DNA of 64,000 bases from Oscheius onirici (GCA_932521025.1 OW051469.1:2368398-2432397); one strand, 5' to 3'. Positions 48,600 to 59,699 are shown, counted from the first letter of the stretch. A program made the numbers and translations. The notes: generated by a model from the letters alone, not told the origin.

Positions 48600-50467
48600 T
48601 CAGAGCAGTTCGTCGGTGCTGATGAGGACGCTATTCTCGGAAAAGTAGACGAAGAGACTGTTGCCCCATCTGCGTCGGGCCTTGATCTGTCGGAAGAGGG
48701 TAAATTTGTTCATGTTGGGCTCCTTCTTGACGCGAAACTCGAGCATCTCCTTCCTATTCAGCCGAGCCTCTTTCCACTGCGTGAGCTTGTCCGACAAATT
48801 TTCGCCGACCTTTCCCGTCCAGAATTGCCATTCGCGTTCGTCCATCATTCGCGAGAACCAACGGCGTTCGCGCGTCCGTTTGGCAAAATTCTTGCGGAGC
48901 ATCTCCTGGCCTTCGCCTTTCGGCAAATTTCGGCGAAAGACCTGATAGGCTTCGGGCAATGGCGAATCGGCGGTCAGCTCTTGACGGTAATGATGAGCCA
49001 TCCAGCGGTGTCCTTGAAGCATCTGGGCGGCCATGTGACGGAGGTCTTTCGGCATGTCCAAGTCGGCCCAGACCAAGAGAGTACGGATTCTAGAATGGAG
49101 GGTATTGATGAGTCTTTTTTGGTCTCTGTCACGTCTGTTTCCCTGACTCTCTGTATCTCTGTCTCTCTATCAATAGTTTATCATTACTGTCACTCTGTTT
49201 CTCCGACTCTCTGTCCCTCTCTCGTTACTTCTGTAGTTTAGGACTCTCCAAAGGAATTTAGAGAATACAGATTCCAGACAGACTAGCTTCCATAGAAATT
49301 TATAAACCCGATTACAGTACTCGATCACGTCAGGCTACCGAAGTGGTCAAGCATAGTAAGGACTCCAATCTGAATAGCTTACTGAATTCCTTATCCTCTT
49401 GATTGTACTCGGGCACGCGACTCGCTGACACATTCTTGGGGGGGGGGGGGCGTTTCTTTCAAAATTTATTCGAACTTGGCGTCATTTTTGTCAGAGGGCA
49501 GTATAATATATCCCTAAACAAGCTCCAGCAAAAATAAAGCCAAGGGTTGTTCGAAGAAATTTTGAGAGAAACGTTCCCCAAGTATGCGTCGCCTAGAGCC
49601 CAAGAATACTCTTGATCTCGATCGTTGATCTCAACCTGACTAGACGACCGAAAGTAACAGTTTCGAAGAGTACGATTGGTCCCAAAGAACTGTAAAGAGT
49701 ACAACAATTTCTAGTCGGGTTACTGTAGTTTTCATACTTTCGACGGCCTCATTGACACTCTGATTCTTACCTTCCAAAACTTTTCTTCTCATCCTTCAAG
49801 TCCGGCTTCCTCGCCCATCTGTTGATCATTCTCTTGAATCCGTTGCTATCGAATCGGCTCCACATCAGTCCCTCATAGCTCTTGTCGTAGCCAAGATGAG
49901 GTGGTCGTTCGTTCGTGAATTGACACTCGGTCAGTTTTTTGTCCTTCAGCTTGGCCCTCATATGATAACCCTCTTCGAAACGCGGGTGCGTCCACGTGTT
50001 CTTCTCCTTTGGGACCTCTGGAAGCGGCGGCTCCTCCTCCTTCTTGTTGATTCTGGTCAGCCAGCTGCTCTCTCTCGTCCTCACCTCGTTCCAGGGGACC
50101 AGAGGAGCTACCTGAACTAGAACATAACTGGTTTCTCTCAGCCTCTCCATGTTCCTCTGTCTTTCTGACTCTCAGTCTCCTTGTCTTTCTGTTCCTCTGC
50201 CCTTACCTCACGATCACTTTCTTTACTTGTCTTGAGCCTGACTGTCATCTGATCCACATCGGCTTCATGTTCCCGGCGCAGTCGATCTCGAGCCTCTTCT
50301 TCAGCATTTTCCTGTCTGGCCAATTCAATCGCTTCTTGCTCTCTTCTCAGCCTCTCCCGGTCGACGCGGGTCGATCCTAGACGATCCTTTCGGCTCAGTC
50401 CCGTCCAGAGAGCCGGAATCAGCAGTAGAATCCATTGGATAGTCGATAGCAGGAACCAGTAGATCAT
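48600..50467 (-). CDS. unrecognised charged protein with N-terminal membrane helix
   Basis: Three exons (50467-50207, 50111-49771, 49089-48600) sum to 1092 nt, giving 363 residues, all in phase. Starts with a hydrophobic anchor (MIYWFLLSTIQWILLLIPAL), followed by a long Arg/Glu-rich predicted coiled coil (DRERLRREQEAIELARQENA and more). The remaining 250 residues are basic and rich in Trp, Arg and Lys: TWTHPRFEEGYHMRAKL, LGYDKSYEGLMWSRF, RTRERRWFSRMMDEREW. The end SLFVYFSENSVLISTDELL is hydrophobic. Many regularly placed aromatic and basic residues suggest a conserved, folded membrane-linked protein, but I recognise no family. It starts 211 bp from the divergent beta-lactamase-fold gene. Intron 2 (49090-49770) carries the repeat at 49411-49592. 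Confidence 0.7.
49411..49592. mobile_element. inverted-repeat element with GCATACTTGGGG end
   Basis: Left arm holds TTCTTGG plus a G13 tract, then CGTTTCTTTCAAAATTT and GGCGTCATTTTTGTCAGAGG; the right arm is its inverse with changes, ending AACGTTCCCCAAGTATGCG. A related copy is at 63297-63565, sharing GGCGTCATTTTTGTCAGAGG and AAGCTCCAGCAAAAAT. The terminal ATACTTGGG resembles the TATACTTGGGC family. Confidence 0.65.
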
Positions 50468-50678
50468 GGGAAACGAGACTTGGGAAACTTGTTTTATTTT
50501 TTATTGAACTTGCTTTTTATAACAAAAAGTTTCTATACAAACGATAGTTTTACAAAAAAAAAACATTTGAACTTTGTTAATTGACTTCGGCCCCCTTCCG
50601 AAGACACAGTCCTTTAAATTTCTTGCTTCTAATGACTTGACTCATCTTCTGCCTCTTGATTCTATCGATTTCCAGGGC
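50468..50678. promoter_or_regulatory. bidirectional promoter region
   Basis: The only 211 bp between two divergent starts (50467 minus, 50679 plus). TTTCCAG sits 3 nt before the plus-strand ATG, a trans-splice-type acceptor. No TATA box or named factor site was identified. Confidence 0.5.
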
Positions 50679-52623
50679 ATGGGCTCAATAGTAACGTACT
50701 CGATCCTTCTTGCCCTCATAGCTTACGGGTACAAGCTCTTTCTGTTCGATGCAAAAGAACAGGAAGTTCATCTTCATGGAACAGTCTCAAAGGGATTTGA
50801 AAAGGTCAAGGAGGCGTTCAGGTAGGACAGTGACTGTACAGTCGACTCTTTCAGACTGAACTTGGCTGAGAACTGGGAGAGAGGAGGTGGAGCTTTTGCG
50901 GTGTACTATAAGGGAGAATTGGTGGTCGATCTGTGGGGAGGATATTCTGATAAGGAGAGTGGAAGACTCTGGAGAGAGGACACGATGAATATTGCCTTCT
51001 CGACTACCAAGGTGAGAGAGAGGGAGGGACAGAGAGTCAGAGGAACAGTAGAGAGTCAGACAGACGTAACCTTACAGTAACCCTTCCAGGCAGTTGCTGC
51101 CCTCTGTATTGGAAAGCTGGCTGACGAGAAAAGGATTGACTGGAACGAGCTGGTAGTAAAATACTGGCCAGAATTCGGACAGAATGGTAAAAAGAACATT
51201 ACAGTCAGAATGGTCATGGCTCATCGGGTTAGTCTCTCTCCTCTTCTTCTAATGAGAAATAATTCAGTCAGGACTAGCCTTCACTGACATTCCTATCGAC
51301 TTGGAGACGGCTAGAGACCATCACGCTGTTTCGAAGCTGTTTGAAGAACAGAAGCCTAATTGGCCGGCTGGACAAGCGACTGGATATCATGCTGTTACTT
51401 ACGGATGGCTGGTTGATCAGCTGGTCAGGAGGACTGATCTGAAGAAGAGATCGATTGGGCAGTACTTCAAGGAGGAGATTGCTGAGAAGCACTGTAAGAG
51501 GACAGAAAGAGGCAGAGAGACTGTGTGATAGAGAAATTGAGAGAATGAGGGACAGAGAGAGAGTCAGAGGCAGAGAGACTGAAAGACATAGAGTCAGAGA
51601 GACAGAGCGACGGATAGACAGAGAGTTAGGGAGACAGAGTCAGGGGACAGAGAGTCAGAGGGGGCAGAGAGTCAGAGAGTCAGGGAGACTTGAAGACATA
51701 GAGTCAGGGAGACAGAGACAGAGAATCAGAAAGTCAGAGAGACAGAGAGTCCAGGAAAGAGTCTGAACGCTCAGACTGTTACTGTATAATTCCCCTTTTC
51801 CTCTAGCAATCGACTTCCACATTGGTCTTCCCACTACCCAGACCTATCGTGTCGCTCGACTCAAAGCTCCCACGAAATGGCAAATCTTCGAAGAGTTTCT
51901 TCACGCTCCGGAGAATATCAATCTACCAAGGTCATTCTCTCTATCTCTTTGCCTCCCAAACAATCCAAAACCTTCCAGATTTATCAAGCAGATCCTGACC
52001 GGCGGAATGATGATGAAAGTCAGTCACACGGTCCCATGGATCCAATTCGTCAATGAGATCACTCTGAACAATCCGGATCTCTTCATGGTCGAGCAGGCAG
52101 CAGTCTTGGGAATCGGAGTCACTAGGGATGTGGCCAGACTGTTTGAGAAGTGGAGACGGGGAGAGCTCATGTCGCTGAAAGCTGTTAAGTCGATGACGTC
52201 GGACTATACGACAGAAACTGACATGGTCACAGGAGCTACAGTACCCAGAGGACAGGGACTGATGCTGCAGAGGTTCAAGAGACATAATGTGAGTTCAGTT
52301 GACTCTTGACTACCTATCCAGAACTCTGTCTCTCTGTCTCCCTGTTCCTCTGTCTCCCAGACTCCTGACAACCAGCCTCTCAACCTCTGTTTTCAGACCA
52401 CCTACAAGCTTTACGGGCACGCCGGCTACGGCGGTCAGAACGCCAAGGTGGACTTTGAAAATGGCATTTCGCTCGCCTACATGAGCAATCATCTCAAGGT
52501 TAGTGTCTTCTTTTTCCACTGAACCTTTTGTTCTGTTTCCAGGTCGGTCTCGGAGACACAGCCCGCACATACATTCGTCTGATTGAGGCTCTATATGACT
52601 CTGTCAAAGAGATTCAGTCGTGA
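50679..52623 (+). CDS. beta-lactamase-fold (LACT-type) membrane-anchored protein
   Basis: Serine beta-lactamase/transpeptidase-like protein of the family expanded in nematodes as lact genes; likely a hydrolase or esterase, not an antibiotic-resistance enzyme. Eight exons (50679-50821, 50855-51011, 51090-51227, 51268-51493, 51807-51930, 51979-52288, 52397-52498, 52543-52623) sum to 1281 nt, giving 426 residues. An N-terminal signal anchor (MGSIVTYSILLALIAYGYKL) precedes the fold: GGGAFAVYYKGELVVDLWGG, the SxxK motif STTK with catalytic Ser and Lys, VRMVMAHRSGLAF, HAVTYGWLVDQLVRR at the YxN position (Y-G-W here), and HAGYGGQNA in place of the KTG box. Intron 4 (51494-51806) is almost pure AGAGACAG-type sequence. 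The gene is divergent from the unrecognised gene upstream. Confidence 0.9.
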
Positions 52624-52812
52624 TTTTTTTGTTGTTGGCTCTGGACAAATCCTAGATTGTACATTTCTTTACGGTTATTTTGCCATTGTGATTCGAATAA
52701 AACGAGGTACACTGTCAGTATATGATGTCCTCTCTGACTCTCCGACTCTCTGACTCTCTGTCTCTCTGACTCTCCCTTTCTCTGTCTCTGATTCTCTCTG
52801 ACTCTCTATCTC

Positions 52813-53211
52813 GGGAATACTTCGGCTGGCACCCCCCTATTTGAATATTTTTTGGCGGGAACTTGCGCCAAACCTCCAAATTTTCCATTTTTTTAAATCT
52901 TTTCCACTTATTCTAACACTTTCTAAGTGCGTTCATTGATTTCTACGTAAAAATTACCCCTAGAGTGACCAAAGTGCTCGAAACATTGATCGAAATAGGC
53001 ATTTTGGTCATTTGCTCTCGATTCAAGCCGAAAATCCAAGCTTTTTCGGTGCAACTAAACCTTCTAGGGGAAATTTTTCACGTAGAATTCAATGAACGCA
53101 CTTAGAAAGCGCAAAAATGAGTGGAAAAGATCAAAAAAAGGAAAATTTGGACGTTTGACGCAAGTTCCCGTCAAAAATATTCAAATAAGGGGGTGCCAGC
53201 CGAAGTATTAC
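52813..53211. mobile_element. inverted-repeat MITE, AATACTTCGGCTGGC termini, with 9-bp direct repeats
   Basis: A 399-bp hairpin element: AATACTTCGGCTGGCACCCC and following bases recur in reverse complement at the right end, with about 70 paired bases, then further arms (TAAGTGCGTTCATTGA / TCAATGAACGCACTTA). Flanks share CTCTATCTC (52804-52812 and 53212-53220). The terminal ATACTTCGGC resembles the TATACTTGGGC elements. Confidence 0.8.
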
Positions 53212-53563
53212 CTCTATCTCTCCACCAACAAAAACTGTACCTTGATACCCAAACACAGATCTATTTGTCTCCCCTCCCGACCAGTTACTACAGCTCCCCA
53301 ATTTTGTTCACTCCCTCCTCTCTCCCGTGCCAACCAAATAGCAGCAGACCTATTTGGAGAGGCTACCAGTTTTAGCAGCTGGCGCTATCCATCCATTATA
53401 ATACCGCCAGGTTAGGCTACTAATCGTCTGGTCTCCATTATGGACTCTCTGTCTCTCTGACAGTTGAAAGGCATCGAGTTACGAGAGGCCACAACACCTG
53501 TTTACACGTGTGGAGGTCTCTCGCCTCACAATTACTCTCTTTCCCTGTCAGTCGGGGGCCATT

Positions 53564-53797
53564 ATGCCTGAATTTATAAAGCCATTGCACCGAAAGAATG
53601 ATCCGGGTCTGGCGGGCGAGATCGCTAGGAAGTTCCTTATTCCTAGTTCTCTCTTGGACCTGAAATTTATCCTGTTTTGGCTGTATAGTCTGTTTAAAAA
53701 CTACCGTATCCCGAATGGCCTTCGTTACAGGACCCATTTTGCATTGAAAAACTGGATAAACAGCCAAATTTCAGGCTTAGTATCCCAAACTTTTTGA
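53564..53797 (+). CDS. possible small protein of 77 residues
   Basis: An open frame starts MPEFIKPLHRKNDPGLAGEI and contains a hydrophobic stretch (LLDLKFILFWLYSLF) and a basic second half. A CTGTCAG acceptor-like site lies 14 nt before the ATG, as for many genes here. No family match, no introns and no neighbours in the same direction nearby. Could be a chance frame. Confidence 0.3.
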   Translation: MPEFIKPLHRKNDPGLAGEIARKFLIPSSLLDLKFILFWLYSLFKNYRIPNGLRYRTHFALKNWINSQISGLVSQTF

Positions 53798-54237
53798 GAA
53801 GATCTTTTTTTTGCCAGAATCCGGCAGTTTAAAAGTCTGCTCAGAAAGGCATTTTACTGTTTTTGGTCAGTTTTATTTGTCACCCACTCTTTTAGTACTC
53901 AGCGTGGATAACCACCCCTGGATATAAAAAAAATGAGAAAAACTGAACTTCTATGAACTGAATTTATCCAACTCAAGCCATTCTTGGCAATTTTTGTCGT
54001 TTTCTGCCATAGTTTTATCAAAAGCGAAAGTTTTTTTTGCGCAATTTTGCAGGAAATATTGATGAGCGTGTATATAAAAGAAAGCGAAACTATTTTCAAC
54101 AAAATGGTGTAAAATAAGGACTTTCGCAATCGTTTCTAGGCCGCAGCTGCCTGCGTCTCTGCCCCGCATCGCCCGGCTCACCACCGTATGGTGTTGTCGC
54201 TCGCTCTGCATGGGGTCACGGCGATTAAGACCCCATT

Positions 54238-54400
54238 AAACTTACCTGGGTGGCGTTCTTCTGTGATCAAGAAGACAGAAAGCGTATGGTGAGGCTGTTC
54301 CATTGCACTTTGGGGACGGCTGACCCGTAAGGCAGTTCCGAGTTGGAATTCGCCTACACCTAAATTTTTGCGTGGAGGGCTGCTTTCGAGCGGCCCCGAC
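54238..54400 (+). ncRNA. U1 spliceosomal snRNA
   Basis: Recognised by its parts in correct order over 163 nt: the 5' end AAACTTACCTGG, which pairs with 5' splice sites; stem-loop I region; stem-loop II with the loop ATTGCACTT (U1A/SNF binding) at about 54302-54310; stem-loop III around GGCAGTTCCGAGTTGGAATT; the Sm site AAATTTTTG at 54362-54370; and the 3' stem-loop IV, GGGCTGC TTTCGA GCGGCCC, fully paired. The length matches metazoan U1 (about 164 nt). U1 binds the 5' splice site to start spliceosome assembly. Transcription is expected from a snRNA-type promoter with a proximal element some 50-70 nt upstream; the GC-rich stretch at about 54160-54200 is the candidate. No defect is visible, so it is probably functional. 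Confidence 0.9.
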
Positions 54401-55925
54401 AAAAACTTCGCTTTTCGAAAAGTTGATCAAAAACTTGATTCCTCTTTTACGCGTTTAGAGCGTTGCTGAATCACGGGTTGTAGCGAAAAATCTGGCTTAT
54501 TGACCGATACAAAACATAACTAGGACATTGTAGAAAGATCCTAACTAAACAAGAGAACTCAGAACGGCTCTTGAACACATGTTTTTTCTGTTCTGACTTC
54601 TAACAATAAGCTTGGAAAATAGCACGAATCTGAATGATCTTTGATCTGGTAGGAAATATATATCCTGGTAGGAAATATTTATTTATATCTGACTCACATT
54701 CAGATGTGTCTTTGAAGAAGCTGTTTGTTGGTATCGATGAAAAATATGGGTTAGCATAATGCAATCTTGAAGGAAAGTGGGAGCGGATTTGTCCAGAAGC
54801 TAAAAATTAATAGAGACTCGGAGCCGACTGTTAAATTATCGAACTCTATCCACAGGACTAATTGAGTCTGTCAAAAAGTTGCTTTCCAACTGAGTTTTCC
54901 CGTCATGTAGTGTCAAATTGCATCTTCACGTGGAGCGAGAGGACAGGTTCCCTCTCACCTCCGTCTTTTGGAACTCCTCCGCTTGTTTGCTCCCGCATCC
55001 CTGCCATTCAGATTTTTGACTTGAAATTTTTTTTCCAGAAATACGCCGCTTTTCCAAGGTTGTTATGCTGAATACCTAAAAAGCTCAGAGAGTAATAGGC
55101 ATATGTGTCGCAGAATCGATCCGGGAGGGTCATTTGGCCTCTCTCTCTTTTCTCGCCAGCCAGGGGTGTGGTCAGCGGTCATTTGGCTTCCGTTCCTGTT
55201 GGCAAGTTACTTTTCTCGGGTCTCATAACTAGTCTCAATTGGTCTCAAGAGAGTATAGTCGAGGTCACTGTCTCTTGAAAACTCCCACCAAAAATTTCTA
55301 TTTTCTCCCAGACCGCATCTTCTTATAATTAGAGAGTCTGACCAGTTCCTCTCTGTCTCTGTCCCTCTATTTCCAAGCAACATTTTCCCCGAAAACGGAA
55401 CAGTCAAACGTCCTGATATCTTTTGAACAAATACGGATCAAGTGGGAAGGAACACTGCGGCCAAGACCTGTGTGTGTTTCTTTTTCCAGCCTGGTCACCT
55501 TTTTTTGAGGTCTCTTTCCTTGCACACGTTATCAACCATACTAGTCTGTTTGTCTATTTTCCCCTCTCTTCCCTCTCCGCATAGAAATAAACTCATTGTC
55601 CATGCGTGTTTTGCAGTTTTTACGAGTCTTTTTTTTACCGTTTTATCAGCTTGACTCGACTCGGATTCGAATCCGAGTCAAGTCGAGTCGGACTCGTGGA
55701 TCTTATCGAGTCGAGTATTATTCACGAATTCTGTTCATGTCATCTTGGGTTTTCTATCATATTTTTGTCTAACATAAGGGTGACATCCGGAGCATTTCCG
55801 ACTTCTTTCAAAAGTTTCCAGAACTTTCTGCTAGTCTTGATACGAATCTTGATAATCTTTCTTTAGCCCCTCTCACTTCATTTTTGACTCTTCCTCTCGT
55901 CCTCTTACCTGTCAAATTTTAGGTA
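54401..55925. other. spacer between U1 and kinesin genes
   Basis: No supported gene. Holds a short near-perfect palindrome at about 55654-55692 (GACTCGGATTCGAATCCGAGTC), similar in words to the interior of the TATACTTGGGC elements, and ends in AAATTTTAG just before the kinesin ATG. Confidence 0.5.
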
Positions 55926-58806
55926 ATGGAGCCGGAGACGGACTACTTTCAGCAATGCAAGTACATTCACGAGGTAGAACTAGTGAACATGCGACTACAG
56001 ATGCGGATCCTCGAAACGCATCTGGAGACAAAAGATCGTCTTCTGCGGAATCTGGAGGACATAATCGACGAGCAAGAGGCCAGAATCCACAATATGGAAG
56101 AGTTTATCAATGGTAAGTTGTCACTGTAACCACCTGCACCACTGCTAACCTCCAGGCCTCTAGCTCCCGCTTCTAGACTCACTAGAAATGACAAAAATTG
56201 GGAAGAGCAGTGTGTTCAGGTCGTGCCAGCAGCTATGTGAGCAGTATGCGCATGTTGAAGGGAATTTCAGTCCTTTCCGTCGATTTTGGGATGCTGTCGG
56301 ATGAAAATCAACGCTTGAAGATTGCTCTGGCGCATGTACAGCGCCAGGAGAGAATAGGTCAGATTGTGGAGACTGATGAGGATTATGAGAGTGACATGAC
56401 GGAGGAGAGGAGAATGAGGTGAATCTCTCTGTGTCTCTGGTTTTAAAGAATCTTCCAGTCCGAAGCCAGAGGCCTATAGTCAGATGGCCAAGTCGATGGT
56501 AGACGAGGGGAACTTGAAAAAGTTGCAGAGGATAGCTACAGAACTCAAGGCAGAGAAGGTAAGAAATCCTGTCAGAACCCCCCTGTCAATATAGTTGGGG
56601 AATCGGGATGCCTCGGTTCCCATCCCAGTCAAAACAAGCTAGACTATCGAGATTAGTCCAGTTGGATGGTAATCTAAAAACAAGTTAACTCCTGACAAGG
56701 GATTACTCTTGTTAGATTGTACTTTGAACACTACTGTTGAATTTTGTGGCGTCACTTTTAGCTCAAAGACAAAAAGAGGCGGCTGATGTTCAGCAAAAGT
56801 ATAGTTTTTGCCCTCAACCTTGAAGAACATGGAGAAACCGAAAAATCATATTTTCTCCTTCAAAAGTAGGCTAAAAAGTCGGGTAAACTAGACAAAAATG
56901 GGTGAAAGAACCATAAAATACTTTTCAGAACGAACTAAAGCAGCTGGCTCTGGATACAAAGGATGCTTTTAGTGTCTGCATGCAGGAGGTGAGTTGGACT
57001 TTTTGACATTGATCTGTACTCACATCACGTTTGTCGACTTGACATCAGTAAATAGACAGCAGGGTTGGGCGATAGTTTTGTCTGCAAAAGTACGTAACTC
57101 GTTTTAAAAATAGAAAACGAATTTTTTTCCAATCCGATTTTGTTTCATAAACCTTTTAAAACGAGTTACGTACTTTTGCAGACAAAACTATCGCCCAACC
57201 CTGATAGACAGAGAGTAACCAGTAGATTGACTCACCCCTCTTCAGGTTCGAATGATGTTGGAGTCCAAGACTGCCGACTTTTTCCGAGTCCTCATCGCTC
57301 GGTATAAAGCCGAAATGGAGAAGAGAAAGCAGCTACACAATCAGCTAGTCGAAATGAATGGAAACATACGGGTCTTCTATAGAATTAGGCCACAATTGGG
57401 ACAGATAACAGAGCTGCCAGCTTTGGAGGTGGATAGCATGGATTCTGGTAAGTTTTTGACATTCATGTATAGAATCGAGCGCACTTTCCCCGCATGGCGC
57501 AGCTGGTTAGAGTGCGGACTGCGGAGCAACACTCCCTGGTTCGATCCCCGGACCTACAAAATGTTTTTTGTATTTTACCGATTTCATTTTTTCGCCCCAA
57601 TTACGAATAGTTTACCTTCAGGAATGGTGCATCTGAAGCAGCCGACGGGTAGTAAGATATGTAAAAGCGCCGACCGGGTCATACCTACTTCGTTCAGTCA
57701 GGAACAGGTATTTTAATGTCTCACTCCCACACGAAATTTTTCCAGATTTTCGAGGAAGTTTCTCCCATAATCACCAGCTGTATAGACGGTTACAATGTCT
57801 GCATTTTTGCCTACGGACACACTGGCAGTGGAAAAACCTACACCATGGAGGGTCCCTCAGCCGAACCGGGAATCAACCAACGAGCCATTAGGCAACTGTT
57901 TGAGGCGGCTAATGAAAAGAGTGGCGACGTCCATTACAGTATCTCCGTCTCGATGATGGAGATTTATAATGAGAAGATTAGGTAGAGAGGCAGAGAGACG
58001 GTGACTGTCAAATTCAGAGACCTACTGAACATGACCAGTACAAACTTGCCTATTAGACAAGGAGAGAATGGACAAGTGTCCATTCCGGGACTGAAAATGG
58101 TGGTAGTTGAGTCGACTGAACACGTGGCGGAGGTGCTACTGGAGGGAAAGGGAAACAAATCAATGGCGGCGACTGATGCCAATACTGAGTCGAGCAGATC
58201 TCATGTGATTGTGAGAGTGGCGGTGACGGCAAGGAATAAGCTGACGGAGCAGATCAGTACGGGTGAGTGGGAGACAGAGGACAGACAGTCACTGATCATC
58301 TCCTCTTCAGGTCATCTGAACCTGGTTGATCTGGCCGGTTCTGAAAGAGTTTCCCAAACAAATGCTACTGGTCAACTACTCAAAGAAGCCCAGGCCATCA
58401 ACAAGTCTCTCTCCGAGCTCGGCAATGTCGTTCTGGCTCTCCGACAGAATCAGAGACACATCCCGTTCAGAAACTGTCAACTGACACGGATTCTAGAAGA
58501 CAGCCTGAGTGAGTATTTTTTTTTATTTTTCCAAATATTCTTTCAGACGGTGACAGTAAGACTCTAGTCATAGTCCATCTCTCTCCAGACTCTAAGCATG
58601 TGACAGAATCTGTCAGCAGTATGAACTTTGCTGAGAAGATTGGATGTGTTCAGACAAAGTAGGTCTTGGTCTCTGTCTCTGAGTCTCACAGTCTCTGTCT
58701 CTCATTCCAACTCTTCAGATCCGGAACCCTTAAACGAGACTCCGTCGCCAGAAGAAGTACAACCGGAACGCCGAAAAAGACAACTGACCCAGCTCAAAGA
58801 AAATGA
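55926..58806 (+). CDS. kinesin-14 (C-terminal motor, KLP-3/KIFC3-like)
   Basis: Minus-end-directed microtubule motor used in spindle or organelle transport. Twelve exons from 55926 to 58806 sum to 1722 nt, giving 573 residues. The N-terminal 200 residues are coiled coil (HEVELVNMRLQMRILETHLE, MLSDENQRLKIALAHVQRQE). The motor domain is at the C-terminal end, preceded by the kinesin-14 neck: EMNGNIRVFYRIRP. Motifs: P-loop GHTGSGKTYTM, switch I NTESSRSHVI, switch II DLAGSERV, and INKSLSELGNVVLAL, HIPFRNCQLTRILEDSL. A short basic tail ends PKKTTDPAQRK. Introns 2 (34 nt) and 8 (36 nt) are extremely short. Introns also host a hAT-type MITE (57060-57203) and a tRNA-like remnant. The 3' UTR must run antisense into the gene at 58814-59277. 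Confidence 0.92.
57060..57203. mobile_element. hAT-type MITE with perfect 8-bp TSD, in kinesin intron
   Basis: A 144-bp element with termini CAGGGTTGGGCGATAGTTTT and exact reverse complement, arms of about 50 nt, flanked by the perfect direct repeat ATAGACAG (57052-57059 and 57204-57211). The CAGGG end and 8-bp duplication are characteristic of the hAT superfamily. Confidence 0.92.
57491..57557 (+). pseudogene. tRNA-like remnant inside kinesin intron
   Basis: TGGCGCAGCTGGTTAGAGTG (A box and D arm, D stem pairs) and CCTGGTTCGATCCCCGG (B box and T arm, 4 of 5 pairs) at tRNA spacing. Anticodon and acceptor stems do not pair, so it is unlikely to make a functional tRNA. Confidence 0.5.
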
Positions 58807-58813
58807 ATATTTA

Positions 58814-59277
58814 CTACAAGAAATTGGTGTGATTTCTCTTGAAGAAGGTCTGAAGAATTGGTCTTGTTACTAGATTGAGAGTCAGAGGGAGGGTTCCTTG
58901 TTCTTCCAAAAGCTCCAGTAGCCTCAGTAGACGTTCATTGATTGTACCGGCGTGAACGGCCATTCCTTCTGGAACTGACTATTGTACAGGGAAAAAAAGG
59001 ATGAGTCGTCTTACCTGCACTCTTAAAGAGAGTCTCGACCGCGATCTCAGACTCGGAGACACTCTCAGAACTCTCAGTCACACTGGATTCGTCTGATTCT
59101 GACCGTACCGTCTTTTTCTGCCGTTTCTTCGGGGAGAGTTCTGGATTACAACAGCCGATCATGGTCAGGAGACGGTCAATGAGGTCGCGGAGGACGTTGG
59201 TCAGAAAGACGCCTGAAAACTGTACTGTCCTCAAAAAAATCAAAAGACTCACCGTGGTGAAGGCGATTCCTTGGCAT
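58814..59277 (-). CDS. small Ser/Glu-rich protein, unrecognised
   Basis: Three exons (59277-59253, 59212-59015, 58968-58814) sum to 378 nt, giving 125 residues in phase. It begins MPRNRLHHGVFLTNVLRDLI, continues with a double Cys (MIGCCNPELS), a basic patch (SPKKRQKKT), an acidic Ser run (SESDESSVTESSESVSESE) and ends with an amphipathic Leu-rich helix (TINERLLRLLELLEEQGTLP). No known family. Its stop (58814) faces the kinesin stop (58806) with 7 nt between, so each 3' UTR is antisense to the other coding region. Confidence 0.6.
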
Positions 59278-59699
59278 TTGAGAGGAGAAATGAAGTGAAA
59301 CCGCCGCGCTTTTGTGTCAAAAATTAGTAGGGAAGCGATGCACTTGGCACCGCGGGAGCCAAGAGGGGTCAGGTCGTCGCTTTTGGAGCGGGATTAGCCA
59401 TCGGTCAGGTGGCTCAATTATACAGAGAAAGAGGCTGGGAATAACTGTTCGTCAGTCTCTTCTTCTCTCTGTCTCTCGCCACTATTTGAATACAAAAAAT
59501 ACGTGATTGCGTACACAGTTTTCGTAATGACGACGACATTTTTAAATCTTTTCACTATTTTTTACTTGTAGCCAGAATCCATATCTGTCTGAGAAAAATA
59601 CTAGGAAAGCCGAAAAATATTTTCTTAAATCCGAAAAAAATGCGTACGTAATTGAGTATTTTTTTGTATTCGAATAATGGCGCAGTGCCTCTAATCAAA

